Assembly (NCBI GenBank): GCA_019009955.1
Contig: CM032231.1
Coordinates: 89,873,501-89,937,500, forward strand
Length of the DNA stretch: 64,000 bases
From: Riptortus pedestris
Lineage: Eukaryota > Arthropoda > Insecta > Hemiptera > Alydidae
Direction of reading: 5' to 3'
Part shown: piece after piece, positions 36,400-48,175 of the stretch
How the letters are laid out: each line of letters begins with the position of its first letter
Numbering within the stretch: the first letter of the stretch is position 1
Position numbers and translations under genes: made by a program
The notes under the pieces: generated by a model
Database searches by the model: none
Seen by the model: only the letters and a program-made list of their open reading frames with translations
Told to the model about the DNA's origin: nothing

Positions 36400-37000
36400 T
36401 AGAATATATGATTGAGGTATGAGTTTCTGTTTTTTGTTTAGTGCGTTTGTTCTATTTTTTATTATGTGGATATTCTCTTTTATTTTCCGATTAGTATTAC
36501 TTCTTTCTTTATCAATTATTTGAACTTTTTTTAAATTGAAGGTGTGTTTCTTGGAGATGGCATGATCCGTAAAGGCGGTTTTATTTTCATTATTGTCAAT
36601 GCTTTTTACGCGTTACTTTAACCTTTTATTCAGTAGGAGCGAGGATTCACCAATATATGTTCCATTGCAGGTGTTATTATTATTATTATTTATTAACGTC
36701 CACTTTTTGCAACTTAGGCTAATCGGGATGGGTTATCTACAGGTTACCACCCTTCCCTAGCCAGGGTGGGATTTAAGGATGCTATTTCATGAATCTCGTC
36801 ACTAAATAATATCCTATGCCCAGGCGAGAATCGAATTCGCCACTCTAGATTTACCATGTGAGATAAAGGTCAACGCTTTAACTCGCATGGCTAACCTGAG
36901 CCCCGTTTGCAGGTGTTAGAGCTTATTGCTATATATTAGATTTAGATTTTAATTCAATTACTTTATCTTTAATTCTACTAATTTTTTTTTTCGTATTATA
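36400..37000 (-). pseudogene. GIY-YIG domain of PLE-2, split by a SINE
   Basis: Without the SINE the minus frame reads CNTCNGTYIGESSLLLNKRL, with an in-frame stop soon after, then TAFTDHAISKKHTFNLKKVQ and a lysine/asparagine-rich end with its stop near 36390. The SINE entered within the CACCTGCAA codons. The sequence is closer to a PLE consensus than PLE-1 (DHAISKKHTF rather than DLAISRKNTF), so it may be a younger copy. It is inactive because of the insertion and the stops. Confidence 0.7.
36677..36906 (-). mobile_element. tRNA-derived SINE, copy 3
   Basis: Best-preserved copy. The exact 12-bp direct repeat TTGCAGGTGTTA flanks it (36665-36676 and 36907-36918), and the empty site exists in PLE-1 near 3887. 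The minus-strand A box TAGCCATGCGAG, B-box-like GAATTCGATTCTCGC and a (TAA)n 3' end are visible. Confidence 0.92.
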
Positions 37001-37120
37001 ATATTTCCTGGCTATATTGCATACGCTGTTACTAATTAGCTTCAGTTTTCTATGTATTTGTGGGTGATTGTAGAAAGAACTGAACGGTTGTAATTTTATT
37101 TTATCTAAGTTCTCTTTTAA

Positions 37121-38060
37121 CCTTTAAACGACGAGGCTGTGTCATACGTGACACCTATGCCGTAATTCGTACATGCATGAGCTTGTAACAAACAGGACAA
37201 GACTGGTTTGCTTAATACCCTCCTATTCAATAGTCAACTACATGTCAAGGTCATTGCACGCTCTGTCCTCAACCATTTTTCGTACTTTTTGGGAGTGTTT
37301 GTGCTGGTAGGTATCGTATTTGACACAGCCTTGTTGTTTAACTTCCCTTTTCTAAATTTTCTATGTCACTGAATTGGTTATTTATCACTGAAGTTGAGTT
37401 TAGAAATGAACTTTTAAGACAAATGGAAGATAGTGATAGTAATTTATAATTAATAAAAAAATAGAAGAGGTACTCGTCTTCGCTGTAAATGTCAAAGATT
37501 TATTTACGGTGAACACATAGTATATTATGGTTTCCCTGAATGCTTTGCCAATATTGAATCATCAAGTAATTATTTTCTTGTTTCTTTTTGTTTTTTTGTT
37601 TTTTGCATTATTTTCCTTATAAATGATTTTTTTTTGTACTGTATAGGTTAATATTTATATATAATTTTTTATACTTAAGTAAATTTTTGTATAATAATAA
37701 TATGCTACTAATATATGATTCTTTGCTTATTTATTTCGTAAGTAAAGGTATTACTTAGTATGTTATTATTATATAATAAATATTACATAATATGATATTA
37801 TACTGTAAATATATTTTTTGCATATTTTTATTTAATATTTCATTTTAAGCTCTCATTGATGACGAGAAGGGGGGGGGGGTACTCACAAGCACACGCACAA
37901 ACTAACACACTATTCTTCTTAACTTTTCTAAATGTTATTTTGAGACAAGAAGAGTGATTCTGAGATGAAAAAAATGGAAAATATGCACACGGCAAGTAGG
38001 TGTCACGTATGACACCTACTTGTCAAATTTGTCCTGGGTCACAGCATTGTCGTTTAAAGA
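37121..38060. mobile_element. piggyBac-type TTAA MITE P2
   Basis: 940 bp between TTAA at 37117-37120 and 38061-38064. Ends: CCTTTAAACGACGAGGCTGTG and, inverted, TCTTTAAACGACAATGCTGTG. Subterminal GTGTCATACGTGACAC lies on the left, and a 28-bp hairpin of AAGTAGGTGTCA/TGACACCTACTT with a CGTA centre on the right (37994-38021). It has no coding capacity. PLE-1 at about 4096 shows the empty site. Confidence 0.85.
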
Positions 38061-39089
38061 TTAATTGTTTTTTTTTACTTTATTCCAGTTTTTAAAAAGT
38101 CGGGTCTTTTTCGTTTAACGCCCGCCAGTGACTACCTTCAATAACTTACTACTAAGAAAATAACATATGAATAAGAAATCAAATCATAAAAGGTTTTATT
38201 TATTAACTGTAATATAGAAAATAAATTTAAAATATATTTAGAGGATTAAGGAATTTATAATTACAGCTTCCAGAAAGATGTGATGTCCTTTAACATTGTC
38301 TGGAATAAGTCTTTGTCCTTATTACGTCTGCGCCACATGAATTCACATAGGTTGGAATCTACGTGGTTCCTCCTTGTTCCACATTCTTTTTTATTGCGTC
38401 TTTTCGCGTTAGCCCAGAGTGACTCTATTTTTTGTGTATGAGCTCCGGTGACTGGATCAACAAAGTTTTCAGAGTGGTTTACTGTGAAGTGGGTGTAGTT
38501 ATATTCCGGGATTGCCTCTATTCCGCTGTACGCAAGCCACAAATCGGACATTATCGTCGTGCCTGGAAGGATGGAGTCCTTTAAGCAGCTTAAGAGTGTA
38601 CCTGCAGTCCTGTCTGGCACATCATAAATGAAACATTCGCTTGTTTCACGACAAATCCCGCCGAAGACCCACTGCATCTTTCTGCCAATCTTTCTACATT
38701 GAATTGTCTCCTTGTAAAGCAGGACTCATCTATTTCCACAGTACAACCGGGACCACCTATTTTAATTGGGTTTTTCAGAAGTGAATCCGCACACACTTCG
38801 CGTCCAATCAGTCACGGTTTCTGGAATGCTGTCGTTGTGTAACCCTTGGCCCATCCATAAATAAATGCTATTATAGTTCTGAAGGATATTTTGGAATTCA
38901 CAAACCACGTACATTCTCTGAGACCAATGTCCTTACGGCAGGTTCTCTTATAACACCTCCAGCGGAAGGAATCACCTTTTCTTATCCGTTTTCTTAACCA
39001 GGACCATATCATGCCCTTCACAACATTTCCTTTCTTGATGGAGTAGTCCATTTTCTTGAAGGAATTTAATACATTCATCGTTGGAGCTG

Positions 39090-39592
39090 GCATCATATCA
39101 ACATTAAACTGCAACAAGCAAAAACAAGACTTACACAAATATACCCTTTAATGAACAAAAATACACTACTGAAACTGACCTGCGCAACACTACTTTACAA
39201 AACACTTATACTCCCTATATTAACATACGCATGCCCAGTCTGGCTGGGCATCAGCAACACACACAAAAAGAGACTACAGTCCTTCCAGAGCAAAGTTCTT
39301 CGAATAGCGGCGAATGCTCCTTGGTTTGTTAGGAACAGCCAAATCCACAGGGAATTGGAGGTTGCTCCTATTTCAGTACATCTTCAACAACTTGTAAGGA
39401 AGTATCATGCCAGCCTCCCAATGTCAAGTGGAGCAACTCATTATAATTTAGGTGCTATGACTGAAGGGCGACTACGTCCTAAATTGTACCAAAATCTTTT
39501 AATTTTGTAACAAATCTTGTAAAATAACATCCATTTGTGTATAATACTTATGTATTGGTCCAAATAAAATTTTCTTTCTCTTTTCTTTCTTC
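39090..39592 (+). mobile_element. 5'-truncated Jockey-type LINE inside the Merlin
   Basis: 503 bp flanked by the exact 12-bp repeat TCGTTGGAGCTG (39078-39089, 39593-39604). The 3' end holds CAAATAAAATTTTC and a pyrimidine-rich tail rather than poly(A). It interrupts the first codons of the Merlin transposase gene. Confidence 0.9.
39091..39510 (+). pseudogene. Jockey-type LINE ORF2 C-terminal fragment
   Basis: An open frame runs from the truncation point to a stop at 39510. It reads HHINIKLQQAKTRLTQIYPL, then YKTLILPILTYACPVWL, LQSFQSKVLRIAANAPWFVR and NSQIHRELEVAPIS. The order (AKxRLxxLYPLL, YKxLIRPxLTYxxPVW, LQxxQNKxLRxxxxAPWxVRN, LHxxLxxPxI) is the signature of the thumb and C-terminal region of Jockey-clade reverse transcriptases. 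No stop or shift occurs across 140 codons, so the insertion is fairly recent. The catalytic part is missing, so it is dead on arrival. Confidence 0.9.
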
Positions 39593-39751
39593 TCGTTGGA
39601 GCTGAGTTTATTGTATATAGTAAACAACGCCATTTTTCAATTAACTTTGCAGGTTGAGGTTAAATAGATCAGGTGGGGCCAAAGATAATACTAAGATGTG
39701 TGGTAACAGGAAACACAATAATCACTGGCGGGCGTTAAACGAAAAAGACCC

Positions 39752-39930
39752 AAAAAGTCCAAATAATTGATAAAGAAAGAAGTAATGCTAAACAAAAAAT
39801 AAAAGAGATTATCCACATAATAAAAAATAGAAAAAACGCACTAAACAAAAAACAGGAACTAATACCTCAATCATATATTCTATAACGTTTTATCTTAAAA
39901 TATTCGATTTTAAATTATGATGCGGAAATG
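39752..39930 (+). mobile_element. Penelope-like fragment PLE-3, opposite orientation
   Basis: Plus strand encodes VQIIDKERSNAKQKIKEIIH and IIKNRKNALNKKQELIPQSY, the same C-terminal segment as PLE-2 but on the other strand. It therefore stands head-to-head with PLE-2, with the Merlin at the junction. Confidence 0.75.
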
Positions 39931-40619
39931 TTTTTCATTGATGACCCTGGCCATGAAAATATGAAGTGACATTTTTTATACATGTGTTGAAATGAAGTAC
40001 CTCTAGTATTATTTCAAGTTGCCCAATAATCTGCAATAGTGATTGAGTGAGTCTACTAAAGTTGCATTTATCTCCATTGCCTATGAAAGGAGAACAAACT
40101 CCATTATGGCCACCAAGTGCATTCACTCCAAGAGAGACTCAAGAATTAGAGCCATTTTGGTCGTATTGAAGGACTAAGATGAATGAAATGAAAGAGAAAG
40201 AACATCCATTCATGCGTGGAGAGGTGGCAAAGGCTGGATTCTGAGTAGGTTTTTGTGTAGCTTTGTGGGGGGGGGGAGGCGGTAGATAACCCACCGGTAA
40301 GACTACCCTCACGTGACCCGCATCCAAATTCGACTTAACTCTCCTATATAGATCAGGCTTTTCCACTTATTTCACACATATTATTGCCTTTATTTTCTTG
40401 GAGATACCTGCCTTTTTTTTTTTTTAGAACTCTTCCAGAAATCTTACTCTCACAGTGGTTTGTTATAAGGTTTCAACCATGGAATCAAAATTTAATTGGC
40501 ACTGCAATTTAACCAGCATTCATCACTAATCAGCTGGTTCTTATTCGTTTAAACGATACAATGGTTAATTACACAGAGGAGAACCAATTATATCTTGAAA
40601 TAGTATATAATCGTGCATC
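39931..40619. other. no gene recognised
   Basis: Contains a G-run near 40265 and a T-run near 40415. Minus frames at 39935-40126 and 40139-40366 have no motif. Confidence 0.4.
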
Positions 40620-41165
40620 ATCTATATAACAATGTTATATAAAAATGAATGTTTGTCTGTATGTCCTTTATAGAATTGTAAACGGTTGAAACGAATTTTA
40701 TGAAACTTGGTACGTATATTACTATTAACCCAACTGTAAGGGAGGCATGAAATTCAAAATAGCGATATTTCGTTTTTCTGCAAATATGCACATGACAAAA
40801 GTAGTTTATTTTCTTATTTGAAGTAACTTTTAGTATATACACTTTTGTCGTATACCGAAGTATAAATGAGTTATACGTTAAAAACAATAGTGAAAGTCAA
40901 CAATTTTATATGGCACAACAGACTCAACAGAATTAAAACGTATGTGATTTGGTATTAAGACCTCCCTGAATATAATCTATATTAAAATTTTGAGGTACGA
41001 ACAGGAGTGGATGGTTATAAGGGAGGTCTGAAATATAAAATAGCGATATTTCCTTTCCTATTTTTTGCTATTATGCACATAACAAAAGTTGTTTATTTTG
41101 TTATTTATCTTTATCATAATTTAGTATTTTAGTTGATGGCGTTGCAACGCGCGCAGGGTACAGCT
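40620..41165 (-). mobile_element. short family B relative, copy B6
   Basis: Left end AATGTTTGTCTGTATGTCCT and AAACTTGGTACGTATATTAC. One and a half units follow (GTAAGGGAGGCATGAAATTC). The right end is GCAACGCGCGCAGGGTACAG then CTAGT, a terminus different from the CCCGG end of B1-B5. It is bounded on the right by (TA)n. Confidence 0.65.
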
Positions 41166-41170
41166 AGTCT

Positions 41171-41173
41171 ATA

Positions 41174-41222
<49 letters not shown>
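41171..41222. repeat. (TA)n microsatellite
   Basis: Separates copy B6 from copy B7; both begin or end at it. Confidence 0.95.
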
Positions 41223-41229
<7 letters not shown>

Positions 41230-41703
41230 AATGAATGTCTGTATGTCCTTTATAGAATCGTAAACGGCTGAACCGAATTTTATGAAACTTGGTATGTATA
41301 TTACTACTAATCCATCTTAGGTTTTAGGCTATATTAATATTCTCTGAGACGAACAGAATTGGAGGTTAAAAGGGAGACCTGAAATTAAAAACAGCGATAT
41401 TTCATTTCCTGTTGGTTTTTTCTGCAAATATGCACATAACATAAGTTGTTTATTTTGTTATTTAGAGTAACTTTTGTCATATACACTTTTGTCGAATACT
41501 GAAGTATAAATGAGTTATACACTATAAACTAAACGATACTACGAATGCGATTTGGTATTGACACCTCCCTGATTATAAACTATATTAAAATTTAGATGTA
41601 CGAACAGGAGTGGGGGTTATAAGGGAGGTGTGAAATGTAAAAATCCAATTTTTCGTCATCAATTTAATTTTTCAGCAAACGTACATATAACAAAAGTTGT
41701 TTG
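41223..41703 (-). mobile_element. family B fragment, copy B7
   Basis: AATGAATGTCTGTATGTCCT and CGTAAACGGCTGAACCGAAT start, one full unit and part of a second. It is cut off by the family A palindrome at 41704. Confidence 0.65.
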
Positions 41704-41829
41704 TTTTAGCAGATTTCCCTTAAGGGAAATCAGCTATTGAAGTTGTACTCATGACGGAATTTTCGAAATTTTTCTTCAAATGTCCATCGATCCTACCTAG
41801 TAGATGACGAAAATGAGGTCCGTTCAAAA

Positions 41830-41913
<84 letters not shown>

Positions 41914-41971
41914 ACTCGCGCGTGAGTACGACCTCAATAGCTGATTTCCCTGAAGGGAAATCTGCTAAAAG
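41704..41971. mobile_element. fold-back family A derivative, copy A12
   Basis: Both ends are the A 5' end: TTTTAGCAGATTTCCCTTAA at the left and its inverse, CTGATTTCCCTGAAGGGAAA, at the right, around a ~75-bp (TA)n. There is no 3' hairpin end. Confidence 0.8.
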
Positions 41972-43082
41972 TATTTTATGGTGTTTAGGGAGGTGCTTGA
42001 ACTACAATAATCGGTACATTATTTATTATATGCAATTATACTTATTATTAGTATTCTGTTTGTCATAAATCTTAGAGAAGAATTATGTTAATTTGATATG
42101 TGAGAAAACTAATCTTTATTTAGACATTAAAAAAGAATGAATTAATCAAAAATTTACATTAAATTATGATCTATTGAATTAAGTATTATAATTATTTAGA
42201 ATAATATTTATATTGTATTATATACTGTTCATTTGTAATTTAGAAATTATTATTATTTTATTTACACATTTCTTAAGAAGTTATAATTTATTAATAACCA
42301 TACTAACAGTGATTGGCCAGACTCTTGGCAACATGTTTGTAAACCTAAGCGAATAAAATATCTATCTATACTTCCTGGTTTCCAGATAAATCAGTCGTCT
42401 TATCATAAGCTAACACTCCAGTTTTCTCCATGGAATCTGAGCTATTCATTAAAGTTTTGGAATTACTATTCTACTCGTTCTGGATAATTGGATGTTATTA
42501 ATATCTGGAGACATTATTATACCACCTTATACTAGTTATGCCCCACTTAACAATCTTGTATAAACCGTATTTAGTATGAGTAATATTAGAAGTAGCATTT
42601 CTACCCTTCATGCTCAACAGTGTAATATCGAAGTGAGTGGGTGCCCCCCGCCATCTTGTAATTCATGCTGAGACGTTCCAGAATTAGATGGGCGTTAATA
42701 AAGTTGCTGTATAATTAATTAAATTTCGATTCACTCTCGAAACATACACGATAGAGAATGCAGAAGCCCAACATCTAAAGCCAATTACCTCAAGAAGGGG
42801 GATAAATTAATTATTGAGCACATCAAACACTGGCAAAGAGCTCTTAATATCATCACGGCCGAGTTATTAGGCAATGCTGACTACAAGAGTATGTCTCGAA
42901 TCGATAATGCATTTGAAAATTGAAATTGTTTATGATTCACGTAGTGCGATGACTTCTGTAGTATCAAAAGAATCCATATTTATTGAAACAAGTTCGGTAA
43001 AGAAAACACTACTATATGTAAAGTAACAGAAAAATCCTGATATACAAGCGGCAAGACTTCCTTGCACCCCTAATGAGTTAAA
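41972..43082. other. no gene recognised
   Basis: AT-rich and apparently unique. No frame above background. Confidence 0.45.
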
Positions 43083-43535
43083 AAAAAAAGTCCGTCACGC
43101 AGGGGCTGAGTAAACTAAGCAGATTTCCCACGTGAAGTTTTACAATAGAGAAATTTCAGAGTAGAGAGTTACAAACAGTTACGGGAACGGCCGAACTAGC
43201 TCTTGACGGAAACTCACGACTAGACCCGAAGTTAGCCGATCTCATCTCAGAAGCTGAAAACAGAAAAATGCAAATATCTCGGTTAATATTCAAGATAGAT
43301 AATAAATGTATATAACATTATTTATAGTAAATTTAATTCAATCAAAAGATTGATTTTATATACTTTTTTGATCCGACGTATAGTAACGGAGATATTTCGA
43401 ATTTTCGAAAGTCCTCCTCTCCCACTGATCCGATTTCAGCCATTAACGAACTTGATCTTTATTTGTGCATAAAACGTTTAAATATCGAGTTTGGTAACGA
43501 TCAAACGAAAATTGCGACCGCTAGAGCGTTAACAG

Positions 43536-43607
<72 letters not shown>

Positions 43608-43731
43608 GAACGGACCTCATTTTCGTCATCTCCTGGGTAGGATCGATGGACATTTGAAGAAATTTTTCGAAACTCGCGTCATGAGTACGACCTCAATAGC
43701 TGATTTCCCTTAAGGGAAATCTGCTAAAAAA
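43083..43731 (-). mobile_element. family A element, copy A13
   Basis: Complete: GTCCGTCACGCAGGGGCTGA at the left, ATTTAATTCAATCAAAAGAT mid-copy, (TA)n of about 60 bp at 43540-43601, and the perfect palindrome at 43697-43724. It lies within A-runs at both borders. Confidence 0.85.
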
Positions 43732-44700
43732 ACGAAAGTTTTATTAAATTTTAAAATATTTAATATAATTTCAATTTAAAATAATAGATGATATCCCAGA
43801 CTCAATGCATCAGATCTAAAAATGTCATACAACATAATTTTCAGATCTTTTCTTGTCAAATTTAATATATCTCAAATTCATGTAGTTAATCTCATCATAG
43901 TAGCATTTGTTTCGCCTTCTCCCATACCTCCCACTCCCCTTTGAAAATTTAGAACAAACGGGAAATTGAACAGCTAGACGTTAAATACAATTTCCAAAAT
44001 TGAATTTCAAAATTTTTCGGCTACCTCTTTTTTTTATTCGTTCGAGATAATTACAGAAGTAGAAAATAGTCAAAATGACTTAACTCCTCTGAAAGTTGAA
44101 AACTAGAAAAAATATTTTATTACAATAATTCCTTTTTTTCCTACATCTGTTTATAAAAATCAATATCACATTTTTATTCCGAGCGTCACTAAATAAACGT
44201 CATTCTCCCCAAAGATTTTACTGCATATTATGCATTATAGTTTGGAGCTGTGCATACATAAAATACAAGGATAAATTTTGTTTTTTTTTATTGCCGTGTA
44301 AGATTTTATACAACATTAATAGAACTATAACTGTATTCAGTTAGTGAGAGAAATGCAATTTCTTAACTCCAACAACTAGTTGTTAGGAAGTGCTCTCCCA
44401 CTTTACACTAGTTAAACGCAAATTCCGTACTTGAGAAATTGGAATATTTCAAAATCAATTATTTTCGCATAATTAATTACAGTTGACTATTGAGTTAGAA
44501 GAGAGATCACCATTAAAATTATTGTTATGGCATTTCAGAAATGTTTTTTAATAATAGGTATGTATATTTTTCCTAATTTCATTCTTTATAGTTTTTTATT
44601 CACTTCCAAAATTAACAATAGAAATGTAATGGTCCAAAAGACGTCCACCATCCGAGTGTTGTTTTCGAGATTGTAATACTTTATATATATGTTGTGTGTG
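43732..44700. other. no gene recognised
   Basis: Very AT-rich, with no recurring repeat or frame of note. Confidence 0.45.
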
Positions 44701-44704
44701 TGTG

Positions 44705-44758
<54 letters not shown>
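44701..44758. repeat. (TG)n/(TA)n tract
   Basis: Short TG run, then TA units with one TATG interruption, directly before a family B start. Confidence 0.93.
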
Positions 44759-44760
<2 letters not shown>

Positions 44761-46787
44761 CTAGCTAAGGTACCCGGCTTCGCTCGGGAAAACATTTGAG
44801 GCTGAATGATGATACTATTTTTATTGGGCGAGGCTTCAATGTTTACAACTACACTTCCCGTCTGGGCGCATTGTTTTCCCGTGAGGGTCAAATGAGAAAT
44901 TTTACTTTTGATGAATAAATAAAAATGTGTTACTGATCTATCCCTTTCTACTTTTTAACTCACCTTTTTGAATAGTTCAAACCATAATCATGGATAGCAT
45001 TTATTACAATTAAATATATAATGAAACTTATTTCCTGTCAAAAAGCAAACCGAGCACATATAGTTTGACCATAGTTTTGTACATTATATTCGTAATAGCG
45101 TAATAGAAGAGCTCAGTGGAAATCGCTTCCAGTAATGCCAGCATTTCACAGGAAATAAGTTAACTCAATTATCTGTTTAGGCTCCTCTCATCTTTTGCTC
45201 CAGCTTGAGGGCTATGACCATTGTTTTCCCTAAATTATTAATTCAAAGTATTATTTTAAGAATTTATCTACCTGATGAAGTTAAAAAATAGTTTTACCCT
45301 AAAAATAATTTAATTTATATTCAAAAAGATAGGTGAGGGGAAGAGATCGTAGCCCTCCCTGCAAAATAAGTAATATTTTAAATCATATCAACCTTAAACG
45401 GGCATTGTCTTTTTTCATATGACATTACCATTAACGTATGTTGGTTGATATTTGTTTCAATAATATCAAGATATCGGAAATAAGATAATACATTAGCAGA
45501 ACCAAAGAGTTTGATCCCTATAACTTCCGCTATCACCCCTTGTGCCAATTCAGCATGACTTAGTTTAAATAATATATTATACAAATTAAATAACGGAAAT
45601 GCTCTTATAGTTTACATTTCTATTGGAAATAAATAACAATGTTATTTTCTAGGAAAAATGAATAAATGAGAAGGAGGTGACGAAGATACGTATATAACCT
45701 CACGAATCCGAATCATATTTAGAGTTATAATATGTGACTGAAACATAAAATCATTTTTCATAATATGCGATCATTAAAAACGCTTAAATAAGCACTAATT
45801 AAATTAATGACTCCCGCTATAGCTTTACTTCATGTTCGCTTCGTGTTTACTTCATTTTACAAAAATAACAAAATAAACAACTTGTGTCATGTGCACGTTT
45901 GCCGAGAATCTAATAGGGAACGAAATATCACTATTTTTCATTTCAGGGCTCCCTCATAACCCCCATTCCCGTTTGGACCTAAAAAGTTTGATGTAGCTTA
46001 TAACTATCGAAAAATTAATGCTAATTCACATACCCAGTTTTGTTAAGTTCAGTTCAATCGTTAGTGCCGACCAAAATTGTTGGCTTCCGTTTTAGTTTTT
46101 TAGCATATCTCGTTTATACTTTGTTAAACGGTAAAAGTGAATATAACAAATGTTACTCTAAATACCATAATAAACAACTTTTGTCCTGTGCATATTTGCA
46201 GAAAAACCAGTAGAAAACGAAATACCACTTTTCTTAATTTCAGGCCTCCCTTACAACCCCCACTCCTGCCCGTCCCAAGAAATGTTGGTATGGCTTATGA
46301 TAATTAAGGCATCAGTGCTAATACACATACCGAGTTTTATTCAGTTGGGTTGATTCTTTTGTGCCAAATAAAATTATTGACTCCCGCTATAATTTTTAGC
46401 GTATGACGCATTTAGACTTTGGAATACGACGAAATTGTATATAACAAAAGTTACTCTAAATAACAAAACAAACAACTTTTGTTAAGTGCATATTTGCCGA
46501 AAAACCAATAGGAAGCGAAATATCGCTATTTTTAATTTCAGGATTCCCTTATAACCCCCACGCCTGTGTCGTCTCAGAGAATATTAATACAGCCTAAAGT
46601 CTAAGTTTGGTTAGTAGTAATATACATACCTAGTTTCATAAAATTCGGTTCAGCCGTTTATGCGTGAAAAGGTAACAAACAAACACACACGAAAGAAACA
46701 AAATTCAGTTATGGTGTCTATGACATGTGACACGAAAAGTTATCGTGAAATTTCGCGAAAAAAATCAATGTGCAGACAGAGGTTACA

Positions 46788-46792
<5 letters not shown>
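44759..46792 (+). mobile_element. family B element, copy B8 (long-leader subfamily)
   Basis: Complete, about 2.0 kb: TACTAGCTAAGGTACCCGGC start, ~1-kb leader as in B4, three units (landmarks near 45880, 46185 and 46485) and the AATGTGCAGACAGAGGTTAC end followed by (TA)n. Confidence 0.75.

Positions 46793-46829
<37 letters not shown>
46793..46829. repeat. (TA)n microsatellite
   Basis: Right border of copy B8. Confidence 0.95.
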
Positions 46830-46832
<3 letters not shown>

Positions 46833-48087
46833 TCACGGTAGTATAATATTTACCCGTTCGCTAATATATTTTTAAAGTTTTAGTTATTTTATCTGAAATT
46901 AAACGATATATTAGTTATTGACCGAATTTGAACTGACAATGAGTTGAGTGAGGGCTGAGAAAAGATGGGAAACTAAAAATGTAATCAATATTTATCTTAA
47001 TAATAATGAATAATATACATTAGTATTTATAATTGGCATCTTTTTTGCTATGAAAATGAAAAAAAGGTTACTTGATGTATGATACCAAAGACGGTATTTT
47101 AAACAATTTCATATGCAAACAATTTTATTTAGCTGGAATATTAAAACAGACACCTTTATTTCATTTAGTTTTCTGTAATAAATAAATCCCACTGAAGTAT
47201 TCCCACAGTGAAATATTAATACTGACCTAATTTATTTTGAATTATCTTAATAGTGGCTTAGCTACCATTTAGCAGCTTTTTGTTTTACTTTTTCCAAGAC
47301 TCAGCAAACCTCTTATAATGAAAAAAATAGAAAATAAAATACAAAAGGTTGTTGTGGTTAAGAATCTGCTCTACCGTTGCTGTATCAGGGTTGACATTAT
47401 AAGGGTAGTTGTCAAATATTGGGGGGTGCAGTTATATAATCACTCCTGTAGGCTGTTCCAGTTACAGGTAGCTTCATAAATATACCTAATTGTTTTGAAT
47501 ACAGATAGTCTTCTAAGTTAGTAAACAAGAACATCAAAATGTATATTTAATTTTGGAAAATTCCGTTGCACCCACCCTACAGAATAGTTTGTGTAGTTGA
47601 ATATTGTTATGACGTCTAATAAAAAATATGTCAAGGGCTAAGAGGAAAAAGAACACCGTACATTGGCTAGAAACGAGACGTTATGATAATATTAATTCAA
47701 TTTCATGATACAGTGGAGACAGTTTTTCTTTTTCTTTTCTTTTCTGGTTATGGAGGTGGTTGAAGGCTATTTTCTTGGCCTGATTTCTTTGGTCTAAGGG
47801 GAAGACGTCAGGGACAGGGGCCCGTTGTTGAGTGCTGACTGGAGTGGGGACCACTCGACTCCCTCTAGGCCAACAATAGAAAAACTACAGTGGCGCTCTC
47901 TTTGTAATGATGCTCTTCATTTTTAACCAAGCTGAGAGGTACTCGCCGGCTTTAGACACCGAGGATCGCCTTCCCAGCCCCTAAACCATATTTCATCCGT
48001 CACACCCACTTGTACTGGCGTCTTACTCCTATCACCTTGCAAGAACACAGTTGATTATTCCGCCTACGTCGAACGGCTGCATTCGAA
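46830..48087. other. no gene recognised
   Basis: AT-rich to about 47730, then a less AT-rich stretch to 48080. The latter gives a plus-strand frame with GEDVRDRGPLLSADWSGDHS, which might be a decayed retroelement, but I cannot name it. Confidence 0.4.
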
Positions 48088-48175
48088 CACCAGCGATGCC
48101 CGGGAACCCACTGCTGACTAATGTTTATAGCATGGCTTCAATGTGTACAATTACACTTCCCGTCTGGCCTTATTG

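Larger units (their letters stand above)
36160..38093 (-). mobile_element. Penelope-like element PLE-2, interrupted twice
   Basis: Minus-strand copy homologous to 3430-4600. It holds the GIY-YIG region (NGTYIGESSLLLNKRLK, then DHAISKKHTFNLKKVQIIDK and IKENIHIIKNRTNALNKKQK) and a 3' tail with a hammerhead-like stretch at 36176-36205. A SINE (36677-36906) and a TTAA MITE (37121-38060) interrupt it. PLE-1 provides the uninterrupted sequence at both points. Confidence 0.75.
38261..39633 (-). pseudogene. Merlin (IS1595/ISXO2-like) transposase, broken
   Basis: The gene starts with ATG at 39633 (MALFTIYNKLSSN), is cut by a LINE, and resumes with DECIKFLQENGLLHQERKCC and a zinc-ribbon-like FRWRCYKRTCRKD. 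After a frameshift and a stop at QKP it gives GGPGCTVEIDES (first catalytic Asp), and after another shift WVFGGICRETSECF. It continues GTTIMSDLWLAYSGI (second Asp) and VDPVTGAHTQKIESLWANAK (catalytic Glu), ending RRRNKDKDLFQTMLKDITSF. The whole D-D-E triad is therefore visible, but in at least three frames. The protein would cut and join at the 30-bp ends; this copy cannot make it. Confidence 0.9.
38102..39751 (-). mobile_element. Merlin DNA transposon
   Basis: Perfect 30-bp terminal inverted repeats (beginning GGGTCTTTTTCGTTTAAC) at 38102-38131 and 39722-39751, an 8-bp target duplication AAAAAGTC (38094-38101, 39752-39759) and an internal ISXO2/Merlin-type transposase. About 1.15 kb after subtracting the LINE at 39090-39592. 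Eight-to-nine-base duplications are normal for Merlin. Confidence 0.93.

Noticed and set aside
38812..39138. Start MCKSCFCLLQFNVDMM taken as the Merlin transposase N-terminus
   Set aside because: Those residues come from antisense of the inserted Jockey LINE; the original start lies at 39633.
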